Below the pieces are notes generated by a model that was not told the DNA's origin, did not search any database, and saw only the letters and a program-made list of their open reading frames with translations. From Luidia sarsii (taxonomy: Eukaryota > Echinodermata > Asteroidea > Paxillosida > Luidiidae), in the NCBI GenBank assembly GCA_949987565.1, contig OX465120.1, forward strand, positions 4,831,587-4,895,586: DNA of 64,000 nucleotides, in the 5' to 3' direction. The translations under genes were made by a program, and so were the position numbers. Within the stretch, counting starts at the first letter, position 1. Each line of letters begins with the position of its first letter. Shown piece by piece: positions 1 to 13,140 of the stretch.

Positions 1-3000
1 TCGAAAAGACCTATCTGTCAGTATTGAAAAATCTGAAATCGAACCTAATATGATGTTTTTATGATCAAGCAAAGAGAACAAACCTCTGTCAGCTAGGTAG
101 CTTCTGTGTGCAGAGGGCAGTACACAACAGTCGGTCGGCGGAGTATAGCTGTAAAGAAAAATAGACTTTGCAGGTAAATATCTTCTTTATTATTATTTCT
201 ACGACGCTGAAACTTGTCAAGCCAACAGGCCTTGAAAAGACCTATATGTCAGTATTGAAAAATCTGAAATCGAACCTAATATGATGTTTTCATGATCAAG
301 CAAAGAGAACAAACCTCTGTCAGCTAGGTAGCTTGTGTGTGCAGAGGGCAGTACACAACAGTCGGTCGGCGGAGTATAGCTGTAAATAAAAATAGACTTT
401 GCAGGTTAATATCTTCTTTATTATTATCTCTACGACGCTGAAACTTGTCAAGCCAACAGGCCTGGAAAAGACCTATCTGTCAGTATTGAAAAATCTGAAA
501 TCGAACCTAATATGATGTTTTTATGATCAAGCAAAGAGAACAAACCTCTGTCAGCTAGGTAGCTTGTGTGTGCTGAGGGCAGTACACAACAGTCGGTCGG
601 CGGAGTATAGCTGTAAAGAAAAATAGACTTTGCAGGTTAATATCTTCTTTATTATTATCTCTACGACGCTGAAACTTGTCAAGCCAACAGGCCTCGAAAA
701 GACCTATCTGTCAGTATTGAAAAATCTGAAATCGAACCTAATATGATGTTTTTATGATCAAGCAAAGAGAACAAACCTCTGTCAGCTAGGTAGCTTGTGT
801 GTGCAGAGGGCAGTACACAACAGTCGGTCGGCGGAGTATAGGTGTAAAGAAAAATAGACTTTGCAGGTTAATATCTTCTTTATTATTATCCTGACGAAGC
901 TAAAACTTGTCAAGCCAACAGGCCTCGAAAAGACCTATCTGTCAGTATTGAAAAATCTGAAATCGAACCTAATATGATGTTTTTATGATCAAGCAAAGAG
1001 AACAAACCTCTGTCAGCTAGGTAGCTTGTGTGTGCAGAGGGCAGTACACAACAGTCGGTCGGCGGAGTATAGCTGTAAAGAAAAATAGACTTTGCAGGTT
1101 AATATCTTCTTTATTATTATCTCTACGACGCTGAAACTTGTCAAGCCAACAGGCCTCGAAAAGACCTATCTGTCAGTATTGAAAAATCTGAAATCGAACC
1201 TAATATGATGTTTTTATGATCAAGAAAGAGAACAAACCTCTGTCAGCTAGGTAGCTTGTGTGTGCAGAGGGCAGTACACAACAGTCGGTCGGCGGAGAAT
1301 AGCCTGAAAGAAAAATAGACTTTGCAGGTTAATATCTTCTTTATTATTATCTCTACGACGCTGAAACTTGTCAAGCCAACAGGCCTCGAAAAGACCTATC
1401 TGTCAGTATTGAAAAATCTGAAATCGAACCTAATATGATGTTTTTATGATCAAGAAAGAGAACAAACCTCTGTCAGCTAGGTAGCTTGTGTGTGCAGAGG
1501 GCAGTACACAACAGTCGGTCGGCGGAGTATAGCTGTAAAGAAAAATAGACTTTGCAGGTTAATATCTTCTTTATTATTATCTCTACGACGCTGAAACTTG
1601 TCAAGCCAACAGGCCTCGAAAAGACCTATCTGTCAGTTTTGAAAAATCTGAAATCGAACCTAATATGATGTTTTTATGATCAAGCAAAGAGAACAAACCT
1701 CTGTCAGCTAGGTAGCTTGTGTGTGCAGAGGGCAGTACACAACAGTCGGTCGGCGGAGTATAGGTGTAAAGAAAAATAGACTTTGCAGGTTAATATCTTC
1801 TTTATTATTATCCTGACGAAGCTAAAACTTGTCAAGCCAACAGGCCTCGAAAAGACCTATCTGTCAGTATTGAAAAATCTGAAATCGAACCTAATATGAT
1901 GTTTTTATGATCAAGCAAAGAGAACAAACCTCTGTCAGCTAGGTAGCTTGTGTGTGCAGAGGGCAGTACACAACAGTCGGTCGGCGGAGTATAGCTGTAA
2001 AGAAAAATAGACTTTGCAGGTTAATATCTTCTTTATTATTATCTCTACGACGCTGAAACTTGTCAAGCCAACAGGCCTCGAAAAGACCTATCTGTCAGTA
2101 TTGAAAAATCTGAAATCGAACCTAATATGATGTTTTTATGATCAAGAAAGAGAACAAACCTCTGTCAGCTAGGTAGCTTGTGTGTGCAGAGGGCAGTACA
2201 CAACAGTCGGTCGGCGGAGAATAGCCTGAAAGAAAAATAGACTTTGCAGGTTAATATCTACTTTATTATTATCCTGACAAAGCTTAAACTTGTCAAGCTA
2301 ACAGGCCTTACACAGACCTATCTGTCAGTATTGAAAAATCTGAAATCGAGCCAGAATAATGTGTTTATGATCAAGCAAAGATAACTAACCTCTGTCAGCT
2401 AGGTAGCTTGTGTGTGCAGAGGGCAGTACACAACAGTCGGTCGGCGGAGTATAGCTGTAAAGAAAAATAGACTTTGCAGGTTAATATCTTCTTTATTATT
2501 ATCTCTATTACGCTGAAACTTGTCAAGCCAACAGGCCTCGAAAAGACCTATCTGTCAGTATTGAAAAATCTGAAATCGAACCTAATATGATGTTTTTATG
2601 ATCAAGCAAAGAGAACAAACCTCTATCAGCTAGGTAGCTTGTGTGTGCAGAAGGCAGTACACAACAGTCGGTCGGCGGAGTATAGCTGTAAAGAAAAATA
2701 GACTTTGCAGGTTAATATCTTCTTTATTATTATCCTGACGAAGCTAAAACTTGTCAAGCCAACAGGCCTCGAAAAGACCTATCTGTCAGTATTGAAAAAT
2801 CTGAAATCGAACCTAATATGATGTTTTTATGATCAAGAAAGAGAACAAACCTCTGTCAGCTAGGTAGCTTGTGTGTGCAGAGGGCAGTACACAACAGTCG
2901 GTCGGCGGAGAATAGCCTGAAAGAAAAATAGACTTTGCAGGTTAATATCTACTTTATTATTATCCTGACAAAGCTTAAACTTGTCAAGCTAACAGGCCTT

Positions 3001-6000
3001 ACACAGACCTATCTGTCAGTATTGAAAAATCTGAAATCGAGCCTAGAATAATGTGTTTATGATCAAGCAAAGAGAACTAACCTCTGTCAGCTAGGTAACT
3101 TGTGTGTGCAGAGGGCAGTACACAACAGTCGGTCGGCGGAGTATAGCTGTAAAGAAAAATAGACTTTGCAGGTTAATATCTTCTTTATTATTATCCTGAC
3201 GAAGCTAAAACTTGTCAAGCCAACAGGCCTCGAAAAGACCTATCTGTCAGTATTGAAAAATCTGAAATCGAACCTAATATGATGTTTTTATGATCAAGCA
3301 AAGAGAACAAACCTCTGTCAGCTAGGTAGCTTGTGTGTACAGAGGGCAGTACACAACAGTCGGTCGGCGGAGTATAGCTGTAAAGAAAAATAGACTTTGC
3401 AGGTTAATATCTTCTTTATTATTATCTCTACGACGCTGAAACTTGTCAAGCCAACAGGCCTCGAAAAGACCTATCTGTCAGTATTGAAAAATCTGAAATC
3501 GAACCTAATATGATGTTTTTATGATCAAGCAAAGAGAACAAACCTCTGTCAGCTAGGTAGCTTGTGTGTGCAGAGGGCAGTACACAGCAGTCGGTCGGCG
3601 GAGTATAGCTGTAAAGAAAAATAGACTTTGCAGGTTAATATCTTCTTTATTATTATCCTGACGAAGCTAAAACTTGTCAAGCCAACAGGCCTCGAAAAGA
3701 CCTATCTGTCAGTATTGAAAAATCTGAAATCGAACCTAATATGATGTTTTTATGATCAAGAAAGAGAACAAACCTCTGTCAGCTAGGTAGCTTGTGTGTG
3801 CAGAGGGCAGTACACAACAGTCGGTCGGCGGAGAATAGCCTGAAAGAAAAATAGACTTTGCAGGTTAATATCTTCTTTATTATTATCCTGACGAAGCTAA
3901 AACTTGTCAAGCCAACAGGCCTCGAAAAGACCTATCTGTCAGTATTGAAAAATCTGAAATCGAGCCTAGAATAATGTGTTTATGATCAAGCAAAGAGAAC
4001 TAACCTATGTCAGCTAGGTAGCTTGTGTGTGCAGAGGGCAGTACACAACAGTCGGTCGGCGGAGTATAGCTGTAAAGAAAAATAGACTTTGCAGGTTAAT
4101 ATCTTCTTTATTATTATCTCTATTACGCTAAAACTTGTCAAGCCAACAGGCCTCGAAAAGACCTATCTGTCAGTATTGAAAAATCTGAAATCGAACCTAA
4201 TATGATGTTTTTATGATCAAGCAAAGAGAACAAACCTCTGTCAGCTAGGTAGCTTGTGTGTGCAGAGGGCAGTACACAACAGTCGGTCGGCGGAGTATAG
4301 CTGTGAAGAAAAATAGACTTTGCAGGTTAATATCTTCTTTATTATTATCCTGACGAAGCTAAAACTTGTCAAGCCAACAGGCCTCGAAAAGACCTATCTG
4401 TCAGTATTGAAAAATCTGAAATCGAACCTAATATGATGTTTTTATGATCAAGCAAAGAGAACAAACCTCTGTCAGCTAGGTAGCTTGTGTGTGCAGAGGG
4501 CAGTACACAACAGTCGGTCGGCGGAGTATAGCTGTAAAGAAAAATAGACTTTGCAGGTTAATATCTTCTTTATTATTATCTCTACGACGCTGAAACTTGT
4601 CAAGCCAACAGGCCTCGAAAAGACCTATCTGTCAGTATTGAAAAATCTGAAATCGAACCTAATATGATGTTTTTATGATCAAGCAAAGAGAACAAACCTC
4701 TGTCAGCTAGGTAGCTTGTGTGTGCAGAGGGCAGTACACAGCAGTCGGTCGGCGGAGTATAGCTGTAAAGAAAAATAGACTTTGCAGGTTAATATCTTCT
4801 TTATTATTATCCTGACGAAGCTAAAACTTGTCAAGCCAACAGGCCTCGAAAAGACCTATCTGTCAGTATTGAAAAATCTGAAATCGAACCTAATATGATG
4901 TTTTTATGATCAAGCAAAGAGAACAAACCTCTGTCAGCTAGGTAGCTTGTGTGTGCAGAGGGCAGTACACAACAGTCGGTCGGCGGAGTATAGCTGTAAA
5001 GAAAAATAGACTTTGCAGGTTAATATCTTCTTTATTATTATCTCTACGACGCTGAAACTTGTCAAGCCAACAGGCCTTGAAAAGACCTATATGTCAGTAT
5101 TGAAAAATCTGAAATCGAACCTAATATGATGTTTTCATGATCAAGCAAAGAGAACAAACCTCTGTCAGCTAGGTAGCTTGTGTGTGCAGAGGGCAGTACA
5201 CAGCAGTCGGTCGGCGGAGTATAGCTGTAAAGAAAAATAGACTTTGCAGGTTAATATCTTCTTTATTATTATCTCTACGACGCTGAAACTTGTCAAGCCA
5301 ACAGGCCTCGAAAAGACCTATCTGTCAGTATTGAAAAATCTGAAATCGAACCTAATATGATGTTTTTATGATCAAGCAAAGAGAACAAACCTCTCTCAGC
5401 TAGGTAGCTTGTGTGTGCAGAGGGCAGTACACAACAGTCGGTCGGCGGAGTATAGCTGTAAATAAAAATAGACTTTGCAGGTTAATATCTTCTTTATTAT
5501 TATCTCTACTACGCTGAAACTTGTCAAGCCAACAGGCCTTGAAAAGACCTATCTGTCAGTATTGAAAAATCTGAAATCGAACCTAATATGATGTTTTTAT
5601 GATCAAGCAAAGAGAACAAACCTCTGTCAGCTAGGTAGCTTGTGTGTGCAGAGGGCAGTACACAAAAGTCGGTCGGCGGAGTATAGCTGTAAAGAAAAAT
5701 AGACTTTGCAGGTTAATATCTTCTTTATTATTATCCTGACGAAGCTAAAACTTGTCAAGCCAACAGGCCTCGAAAAGACCTATCTGTCAGTATTGAAAAA
5801 TCTGAAATCGAACCTAATATGATTTTTTTATGATCAAGCAAATAGAACAAACCTCTGTCAGCTAGGTAGCTTGTGTGTGCAGAGGGCAGTACACAACAGT
5901 CGGTCGGCGGAGTATAGCTGTAAAGAAAAATAGACTTTGCAGGTTAATATCTTCTTTATTATTATCCTGACGAAGCTAAAACTTGTCAAGCCAACAGGCC

Positions 6001-9000
6001 TCGAAAAGACCTATCTGTCAGTATTGAAAAATCTGAAATCGAACCTAATATGATGTGTTTATGATCAAGCAAAGAGAACAAAGCTCTGTCAGCTAGGTAG
6101 CTTGTGTGTGCAGAGGGCAGTACACAACAGTCGGTCGGCGGAGTATAGCTGTAAAGAAAAATAGACTTTGCAGGTTAATATCTTCTTTATTATTATCTCT
6201 ACGACGCTGAAACTTGTCAAGCCAACAGGCCTCGAAAAGACCTATCTGTCAGTATTGAAAAATCTGAAATCGAACCTAATATGATGTTTTTATGATCAAG
6301 CAAAGAGAACAAACCTCTGTCAGCTAGGTAGCTTGTGTGTGCAGAGGGCAGTACACAACAGTCGGTCGGCGGAGTATAGCTGTAAAGAAAAATAGACTTT
6401 GCAGGTTAATATCTTCTTTATTATTATCTCTACGACGCTGAAACTTGTCAAGCCAACAGGCCTCGAAAAGACCTATCTGTCAGTATTGAAAAATCTGAAA
6501 TCGAACCTAATATGATGTTTTTATGATCAAGCAAAGAGAACAAACCTCTGTCAGCTAGGTAGCTTGTGTGTGCAGAGGGCAGTACACAACAGTCGGTCGG
6601 CGGAGTATAGCTGTAAATAAAAATAGACTTTGCAGGTTAATATCTTCTTTATTATTATCTCTACTACGCTGAAACTTGTCAAGCCAACAGGCCTTGAAAA
6701 GACCTATCTGTCAGTATTGAAAAATCTGAAATCGAACCTAATATGATGTTTTTATGATCAAGCAAAGAGAACAAACCTCTGTCAGCTAGGTAGCTTGTGT
6801 GTGCAGAGGGCAGTACACAACAGTCGGTCGGCGGAGTATAGCTGTAAAGAAAAATAGACTTTGCAGGTTAATATCTTCTTTATTATTATCCTGACGAAGC
6901 TAAAACTTGTCAAGCCAACAGGCCTCGAAAAGACCTATCTGTCAGTATTGAAAAATCTGAAATCGAACCTAATATGATTTTTTTATGATCAAGCAAATAG
7001 AACAAACCTCTGTCAGCTAGGTAGCTTGTGTGTGCAGAGGGCAGTACACAACAGTCGGTCGGCGGAGTATAGCTGTAAAGAAAAATAGACTTTGCAGGTT
7101 AATATCTTCTTTATTATTATCCTGACGAAGCTAAAACTTGTCAAGCCAACAGGCCTCGAAAAGACCTATCTGTCAGTATTGAAAAATCTGAAATCGAACC
7201 TAATATGATGTGTTTATGATCAAGCAAAGAGAACAAAGCTCTGTCAGCTAGGTAGCTTGTGTGTGCAGAGGGCAGTACACAACAGTCGGTCGGCGGAGTA
7301 TAGCTGTAAAGAAAAATAGACTTTGCAGGTTAATATCTTCTTTATTATTATCTCTACGACGCTGAAACTTGTCAAGCCAACAGGCCTCGAAAAGACCTAT
7401 CTGTCAGTATTGAAAAATCTGAAATCGAACCTAATATGATGTTTTTATGATCAAGCAAAGAGAACAAACCTCTGTCAGCTAGGTAGCTTGTGTGTGCAGA
7501 GGGCAGTACACAACAGTCGGTCGGCGGAGTATAGCTGTAAAGAAAAATAGACTTTGCAGGTTAATATCTTCTTTATTATTATCTCTACGACGCTGAAACT
7601 TGTCAAGCCAACAGGCCTCGAAAAGACCTATCTGTCAGTATTGAAAAATCTGAAATCGAACCTAATATGATGTTTTTATGATCAAGCAAAGAGAACAAAC
7701 CTCTGTCAGCTAGGTAGCTTGTGTGTGCAGAGGGCAGTACACAACAGTCGGTCGGCGGAGTATAGCTGTAAAGAAAAATAGACTTTGCAGGTTAATATCT
7801 TCTTTATTATTATCTCTACGACGCTGAAACTTGTCAAGCCAACAGGCCTCGAAAAGACCTATCTGTCAGTATTGAAAAATCTGAAATCGAACCTAATATG
7901 ATGTTTTTATGATCAAGCAAAGAGAACAAACCTCTGTCAGCTAGGTAGCTTGTGTGTGCAGAGGGCAGTACACAACAGTCGGTCGGCGGAGTATAGCTGT
8001 AAATAAAAATAGACTTTGCAGGTTAATATCTTCTTTATTATTATCTCTACTACGCTGAAACTTGTCAAGCCAACAGGCCTTGAAAAGACCTATCTGTCAG
8101 TATTGAAAAATCTGAAATCGAACCTAATATGATGTTTTTATGATCAAGCAAAGAGAACAAACCTCTGTCAGCTAGGTAGCTTGTGTGTGCAGAGGGCAGT
8201 ACACAACAGTCGGTCGGCGGAGTATAGCTGTAAAGAAAAATAGACTTTGCAGGTTAATATCTTCTTTATTATTATCCTGACGAAGCTAAAACTTGTCAAG
8301 CCAACAGGCCTCGAAAAGACCTATCTGTCAGTATTGAAAAATCTGAAATCGAACCTAATATGATTTTTTTATGATCAAGCAAATAGAACAAACCTCTGTC
8401 AGCTAGGTAGCTTGTGTGTGCAGAGGGCAGTACACAACAGTCGGTCGGCGGAGTATAGCTGTAAAGAAAAATAGACTTTGCAGGTTAATATCTTCTTTAT
8501 TATTATCCTGACGAAGCTAAAACTTGTCAAGCCAACAGGCCTCGAAAAGACCTATCTGTCAGTATTGAAAAATCTGAAATCGAACCTAATATGATGTGTT
8601 TATGATCAAGCAAAGAGAACAAAGCTCTGTCAGCTAGGTAGCTTGTGTGTGCAGAGGGCAGTACACAACAGTCGGTCGGCGGAGTATAGCTGTAAAGAAA
8701 AATAGACTTTGCAGGTTAATATCTTCTTTATTATTATCTCTACGACGCTGAAACTTGTCAAGCCAACAGGCCTCGAAAAGACCTATCTGTCAGTATTGAA
8801 AAATCTGAAATCGAACCTAATATGATGTTTTTATGATCAAGCAAAGAGAACAAACCTCTGTCAGCTAGGTAGCTTGTGTGTGCAGAGGGCAGTACACAAC
8901 AGTCGGTCGGCGGAGTATAGCTGTAAAGAAAAATAGACTTTGCAGGTTAATATCTTCTTTATTATTATCTCTACGACGCTGAAACTTGTCAAGCCAACAG

Positions 9001-10342
9001 GCCTCGAAAAGACCTATCTGTCAGTATTGAAAAATCTGAAATCGAACCTAATATGATGTTTTTATGATCAAGAAAGAGAACAAACCTCTGTCAGCTAGGT
9101 AGCTTGTGTGTGCAGAGGGCAGTACACAACAGTCGGTCGGCGGAGAATAGCCTGAAAGAAAAATAGACTTTGCAGGTTAATATCTACTTTATTATTATCC
9201 TGACAAAGCTTAAACTTGTCAAGCTAACAGGCCTTACACAGACCTATCTGTCAGTATTGAAAAATCTGAAATCGAGCCTAGAATAATGTGTTTATGATCA
9301 AGCAAAGAGAACTAACCTCTGTCAGCTAGGTAGCTTGTGTGTGCAGAGGGCAGTACACAACAGTCGGTCGGCGGAGTATAGCTGTAAAGAAAAATAGACT
9401 TTGCAGGTTAATATCTTCTTTATTATTATCTCGACGACGCTGAAACTTGTCAAGCCAACAGGCCTTACACAGCCCTATCTGTCAGTATTGAAAAATCTGA
9501 AATCGAACCTAATATGATGTTTTTATGATCAAGCAAAGAGAACAAACCTCTGTCAGCTAGGTAGCTTGTGTGTGCAAAGGGCAGTACACAACAGTCGGTC
9601 GGCGGAGAATAGCCTGAAATAAAAATAGACTGTGCCGGTCAATATCTTCTTTATTATTATCCTGACAAAGCTTAAACTTGTCAAGCAAACAGGCCTTGAA
9701 AATACCTATCTGTCTGTATAGAAATATCTGAAATCAAATAAAGTATATTGTTTTTATGATCAAGCAAAGAGAACTAACCTCTGTCAGCTAGGTAGCTTGT
9801 GTGTGCAAAGGGCAGTACACAACAGTCGGTCGGCGGAGAAGAGCCTGAAATAAAAATAGACTGTGCCGGTCAATATCTTCTTTATTATTATCCTGACAAA
9901 GCTTAAACTTGTCAAGCAAGCAGGCCTTGAAAATACCTATCTGTCTGTATCGAAATATCTGAAATCAAATAAAGTATATTGTTTTTATGATCAAGCAAAG
10001 AGAACTAACCTCTGTCAGCTAGGCAACTTGTGTCTGCAGAAGGCAGTACACAACAGTCGGTCGGTTGAGAATAGCTGGAAAGAAAAATACACTTTGCAGG
10101 TTAATATTTTCTTTATTATTATCCTGACGAAGGTAAAACTTGTCAAGCAAACGGGCCTTACACAGCCCTATCTGTCAGTATTGAAAAATCTGAAATTGAG
10201 CCTAGTATAATGTTTTATGATCAAGCAAAGAGAACTAACCTCTGTCAGCTAGGCAACTTGTGTTTGCAGAGGGCAGTACACAACAGTCGGTCGGCGGAGA
10301 ATAACTGGAAAGAAAAATAGACTTGGCAGGTTAATATCTTCT
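1..10342. repeat. Satellite A: tandem array of 231-bp monomers
   Basis: The same unit recurs with its landmark CCTATCTGTCAG at 10, 241, 472, 703 and 934, exactly 231 bp apart, for about 45 copies. A few copies are 230 bp because CAAGCAAAG is shortened to CAAGAAAG. Copies differ by few substitutions; the last three (from about 9,600) are clearly more diverged, as expected at an array edge. Variant blocks alternate, for example CTCTACGACGCTG versus CCTGACGAAGCTA before AAACTTGTCAAGCC. The unit length is divisible by three, so short frames run through edge copies, but internal stops in most monomers argue against coding. The array is cut by the left edge of the window. A role such as centromeric or pericentromeric DNA is possible but not shown. 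Confidence 0.97.
5459..9050. repeat. Higher-order repeat blocks within satellite A
   Basis: A diagnostic series of variant monomers recurs in the same order. AAATAAAAATAG (5,459; 6,614; 8,000) is followed by CTACTACGCTG, then a monomer with GATTTTTTTATG and AAATAGAAC, then one with GATGTGTTTATG and AAAGCTCTG. The block starts are 1,155 bp (5 monomers) and then 1,386 bp (6 monomers) apart. The block is therefore a multimeric unit that was itself duplicated, with one extra monomer gained or lost. Confidence 0.85.
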
Positions 10343-10627
10343 TCTCGTTGGAGTTTAGGTAGGCTGACGATTGGCCCTACCCGTTTAACTTTACTTTACA
10401 AATACCTTCGTAAAAGCACACCTAAGTAACTCGCTCCATATTCACACCAAGCTACCACGCAAATAGCTATACAGTTGCAGATCTGAACTACTCGCCCCAT
10501 ATTCACCTAAGGCTTTCAAGCGTATCATTGCGTATATTTGGACCTAACAGGTCTGAGAGGATGACCACCCAAATTTTTGAATATCCAGAGAGACCCGGTA
10601 ACTATAGAATATAGACTGACGATCAAA
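10343..10627. other. Non-satellite junction with degenerate element
   Basis: The satellite stops abruptly after GGTTAATATCTTCTTC and restarts near 10,628. The spacer has no usable ORF. It holds two related motifs, ACTCGCTCCATATTCAC and ACTCGCCCCATATTCAC, followed by AACAGGTCTGAGAGGATGACCACCC. Both also occur, in the same order, in the ~635-bp segment embedded in satellite B (12,506 onward). It is therefore probably an older or rearranged relative of that segment. Confidence 0.7.
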
Positions 10628-10860
10628 TTATTATCTCCCTCATTATTATCCTGACGAAGCTAAAACTTGTCAAGCTAACAGGCCTTACAGAGCCCTATCT
10701 GTCAGTATTGAAAAATCTGAAATCGAACCTAATATGATGTTTTTATGATCAAGTAAATGAAACAAACCTCTGTCAGCTAGGTAGCTTGTGTGTGCAGAGG
10801 GCAGTACACAACAGTCGGTCGGCGGAGAATAGCCTGAAATAAAATAGACTTTCCAGGTTA
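10628..10860. repeat. Orphan satellite A monomer
   Basis: One full, moderately diverged 231-bp unit, from CATTATTATCCTGACGAAGC through CGGCGGAGAATAGCCTG, separated from the main array by the junction segment. It is directly followed by satellite B, so both families abut here. Confidence 0.92.
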
Positions 10861-12505
10861 ACTCAAAACCACTAAAATTTGGCCTACAAACAGCCCTTGG
10901 AATGCTCTAAAGATAGGTGATTTAACTTACCAGGTTTGAGAACATTTCTTTTGGTGATTTTTTAGGGAAAGGCAACGACCCCTCATGTGTCTTGGCGCTC
11001 CGAGTGCGCAATGACTTGTAAACATTGAACGGCGGAGACTATCAGTAGAGAGAAAGTTATGCTTTGGAAATCAATAGTCCCTCTAGTATTAATTCAAAAC
11101 CACTACAATTTGGCCTAGAAACAGCCCTTCGAGTGCTCTAAAGATAGGTGATTCAACTTACGAGGTTTGAGAACATTTCTTTTTATTAATTTTGAGGGAT
11201 GGCAACGACCCCTCATGTGTCCGGGCTCTCTGAGTGGTTAGTCACTTGTAAAGTATGACAGCGGAGAGTATCAGTAGAGAGAAAGTTATGCTTTGGAAAT
11301 CAATAGTCCCTCTAATATTAACTGAAAACCACTCAAATTTGGCATACAAACAGCCCTCGGAATACTCTAAAGATAGGAGATCATACTTACCAGGTTTGAA
11401 AACATTTCTTTTCATTAATTTTGAGGGAAAGGCAACGAACCCTCATGTGTCTGGGCACTCCGAGTGCCCAATGACTTGTAAACATTGACGGTGGAGAGTA
11501 TCAGTAGAGAGAAAGTTATGCTTTGGAAATCAATAGTCCCTCTAATATTAACTCAAAACCACTAAAATTTGGCCTACAAACAGCCCTTGGAATGCTCTAA
11601 AGATAGGTGATATAACTTACCCGGTTTGAGAACATTTCTTTTGATGAATTTGAAGGGAATGGCAACGACCCCTCATGTGTCTGTGCGCTCCGAGTGCGCA
11701 ATGTCTTGTAAACATTGACGGCGGAGTGTATCAGTAGACAGAAAGTTATGCTTTTTAAATCAATGGTCCCTCTAATATTAACTCAAAACCACTGAAATTT
11801 GGCCTACAAACAGCTCTTGGAATGCTCTAACGGTAGGTGATCAAACTTACCAGGTTTGAGAATATTTCTTTACATTAATTTTGAGGGAAAGGCAACGACC
11901 CCTCGTGTGTCCGAGCGCTCCGAGTGTGCAAGGAGTTGTAAACATTGAACGACGGAGAGTATCAGTAGAGAGAAAGTTCCGCTTTGGAAATCAATAGTCA
12001 CTCTAATATTAACTCAAAACCACTACAATTTGGTCCACAAACAGCCCTTGGAGTACTCTAAACATAGGTGATCAAACTTACGCGGTTTGAGAACATTTCT
12101 TTTCATGAATTTGGTGGGATAGGCAACGACCCCTCATGTGTCTGTGCGCTCCGAGTGCGCAATGACTTGTAAACATTGAGGGTGGGGAGTATCTGTAGAG
12201 AGAAAGTTATGCTTTGTAAATCAATAGTCCCTGTAATATTAACTCAAAACCACTGAAATTTGGATCACAAATAGACCTTGGAATTCTCTAACGATTGATG
12301 ATCAGAGTTACCAGGTTTGAGAATATTTCCTTTGACGAATTTTGAGGGAAAGGCAACGACCCCTCATGCGTCTGTGGGCTCCGAGTGCGCAATTACTTGT
12401 AAACATTGAACGGCGGAGAGTATCAGTAGAGAGAAATGTATGCTTTGCAAATCAATAGTCCATCTAATATTAACTCACACAACCACTAAAATTTGGCCTA
12501 CAAAC

Positions 12506-13140
12506 AAGGACATAACATGAAATGTCTACGGCCCCCTTGCGCTTGTTGTTATTTAATATTACACCCGCTATACCTGAGCTCTGAGCTTATCCCATGTAAA
12601 TATGTTTTTATTACGAATTAATCTCCAGTTCCGTGATAAATGCAGCAGAGCTCTTCTTAAGCTGCATGCACACATTTGTGTATTTTCACTAGCTTATACC
12701 AATAGATTGAATAATGATGTTTTAGAGTTATGCTATTAACTCGCCCCATTTTCGTCCCACGATAACACGTATATCCCTATACTCGTGCAAAAAACACTAT
12801 TTCGACCCACTGTTGTGCCAGCTGAAAAACAAATTCCCATCTTGTAATATGATGCATTTCCTTCAAGGCAGGAATATTATTTGATAAGGATTCAATCAGA
12901 TATTTACTAGACCATCTTCTCCGCGTCCAATTTTGTACTTCAAACTGATTTAAAGAAAAAACGCCTTCAATTTCATTGTTATTCTTGTGCATGTTTGGAA
13001 AAACAGGTCTGACAGGATGACCACCCCTTGTGATCATCCAACCAGACCTGTTTGCCTGATAGAGGGCGCTGCATACTACTGACGAATAGAGTCCCGATAT
13101 TTTTGGAAAAACTATATGACAAATTAACGTGCTAAACGCA
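12506..13140. repeat. Embedded non-satellite segment, copy 1
   Basis: Between two satellite B monomers lies about 635 bp of unrelated DNA beginning AAGGACATAACATG. It contains an 86-codon minus frame (13,037 to 12,777) of unknown identity. It also has a hairpin with 10-bp perfect arms AAACAGGTCT / AGACCTGTTT (13,001-13,053), followed by TTTGCCTGATAGAGGGCGCT. This 3' module also occurs at 24,013-24,106, so the segment looks like a captured mobile element. The 86-codon frame has no recognisable domain; its identity between copies follows from recent duplication and is not evidence of selection. Confidence 0.85.

Noticed and set aside
9863..10210. 115-codon plus ORF in satellite A
   Set aside because: It exists only because the monomer length is divisible by three and edge copies lost some stops; the same frame is closed in most monomers.
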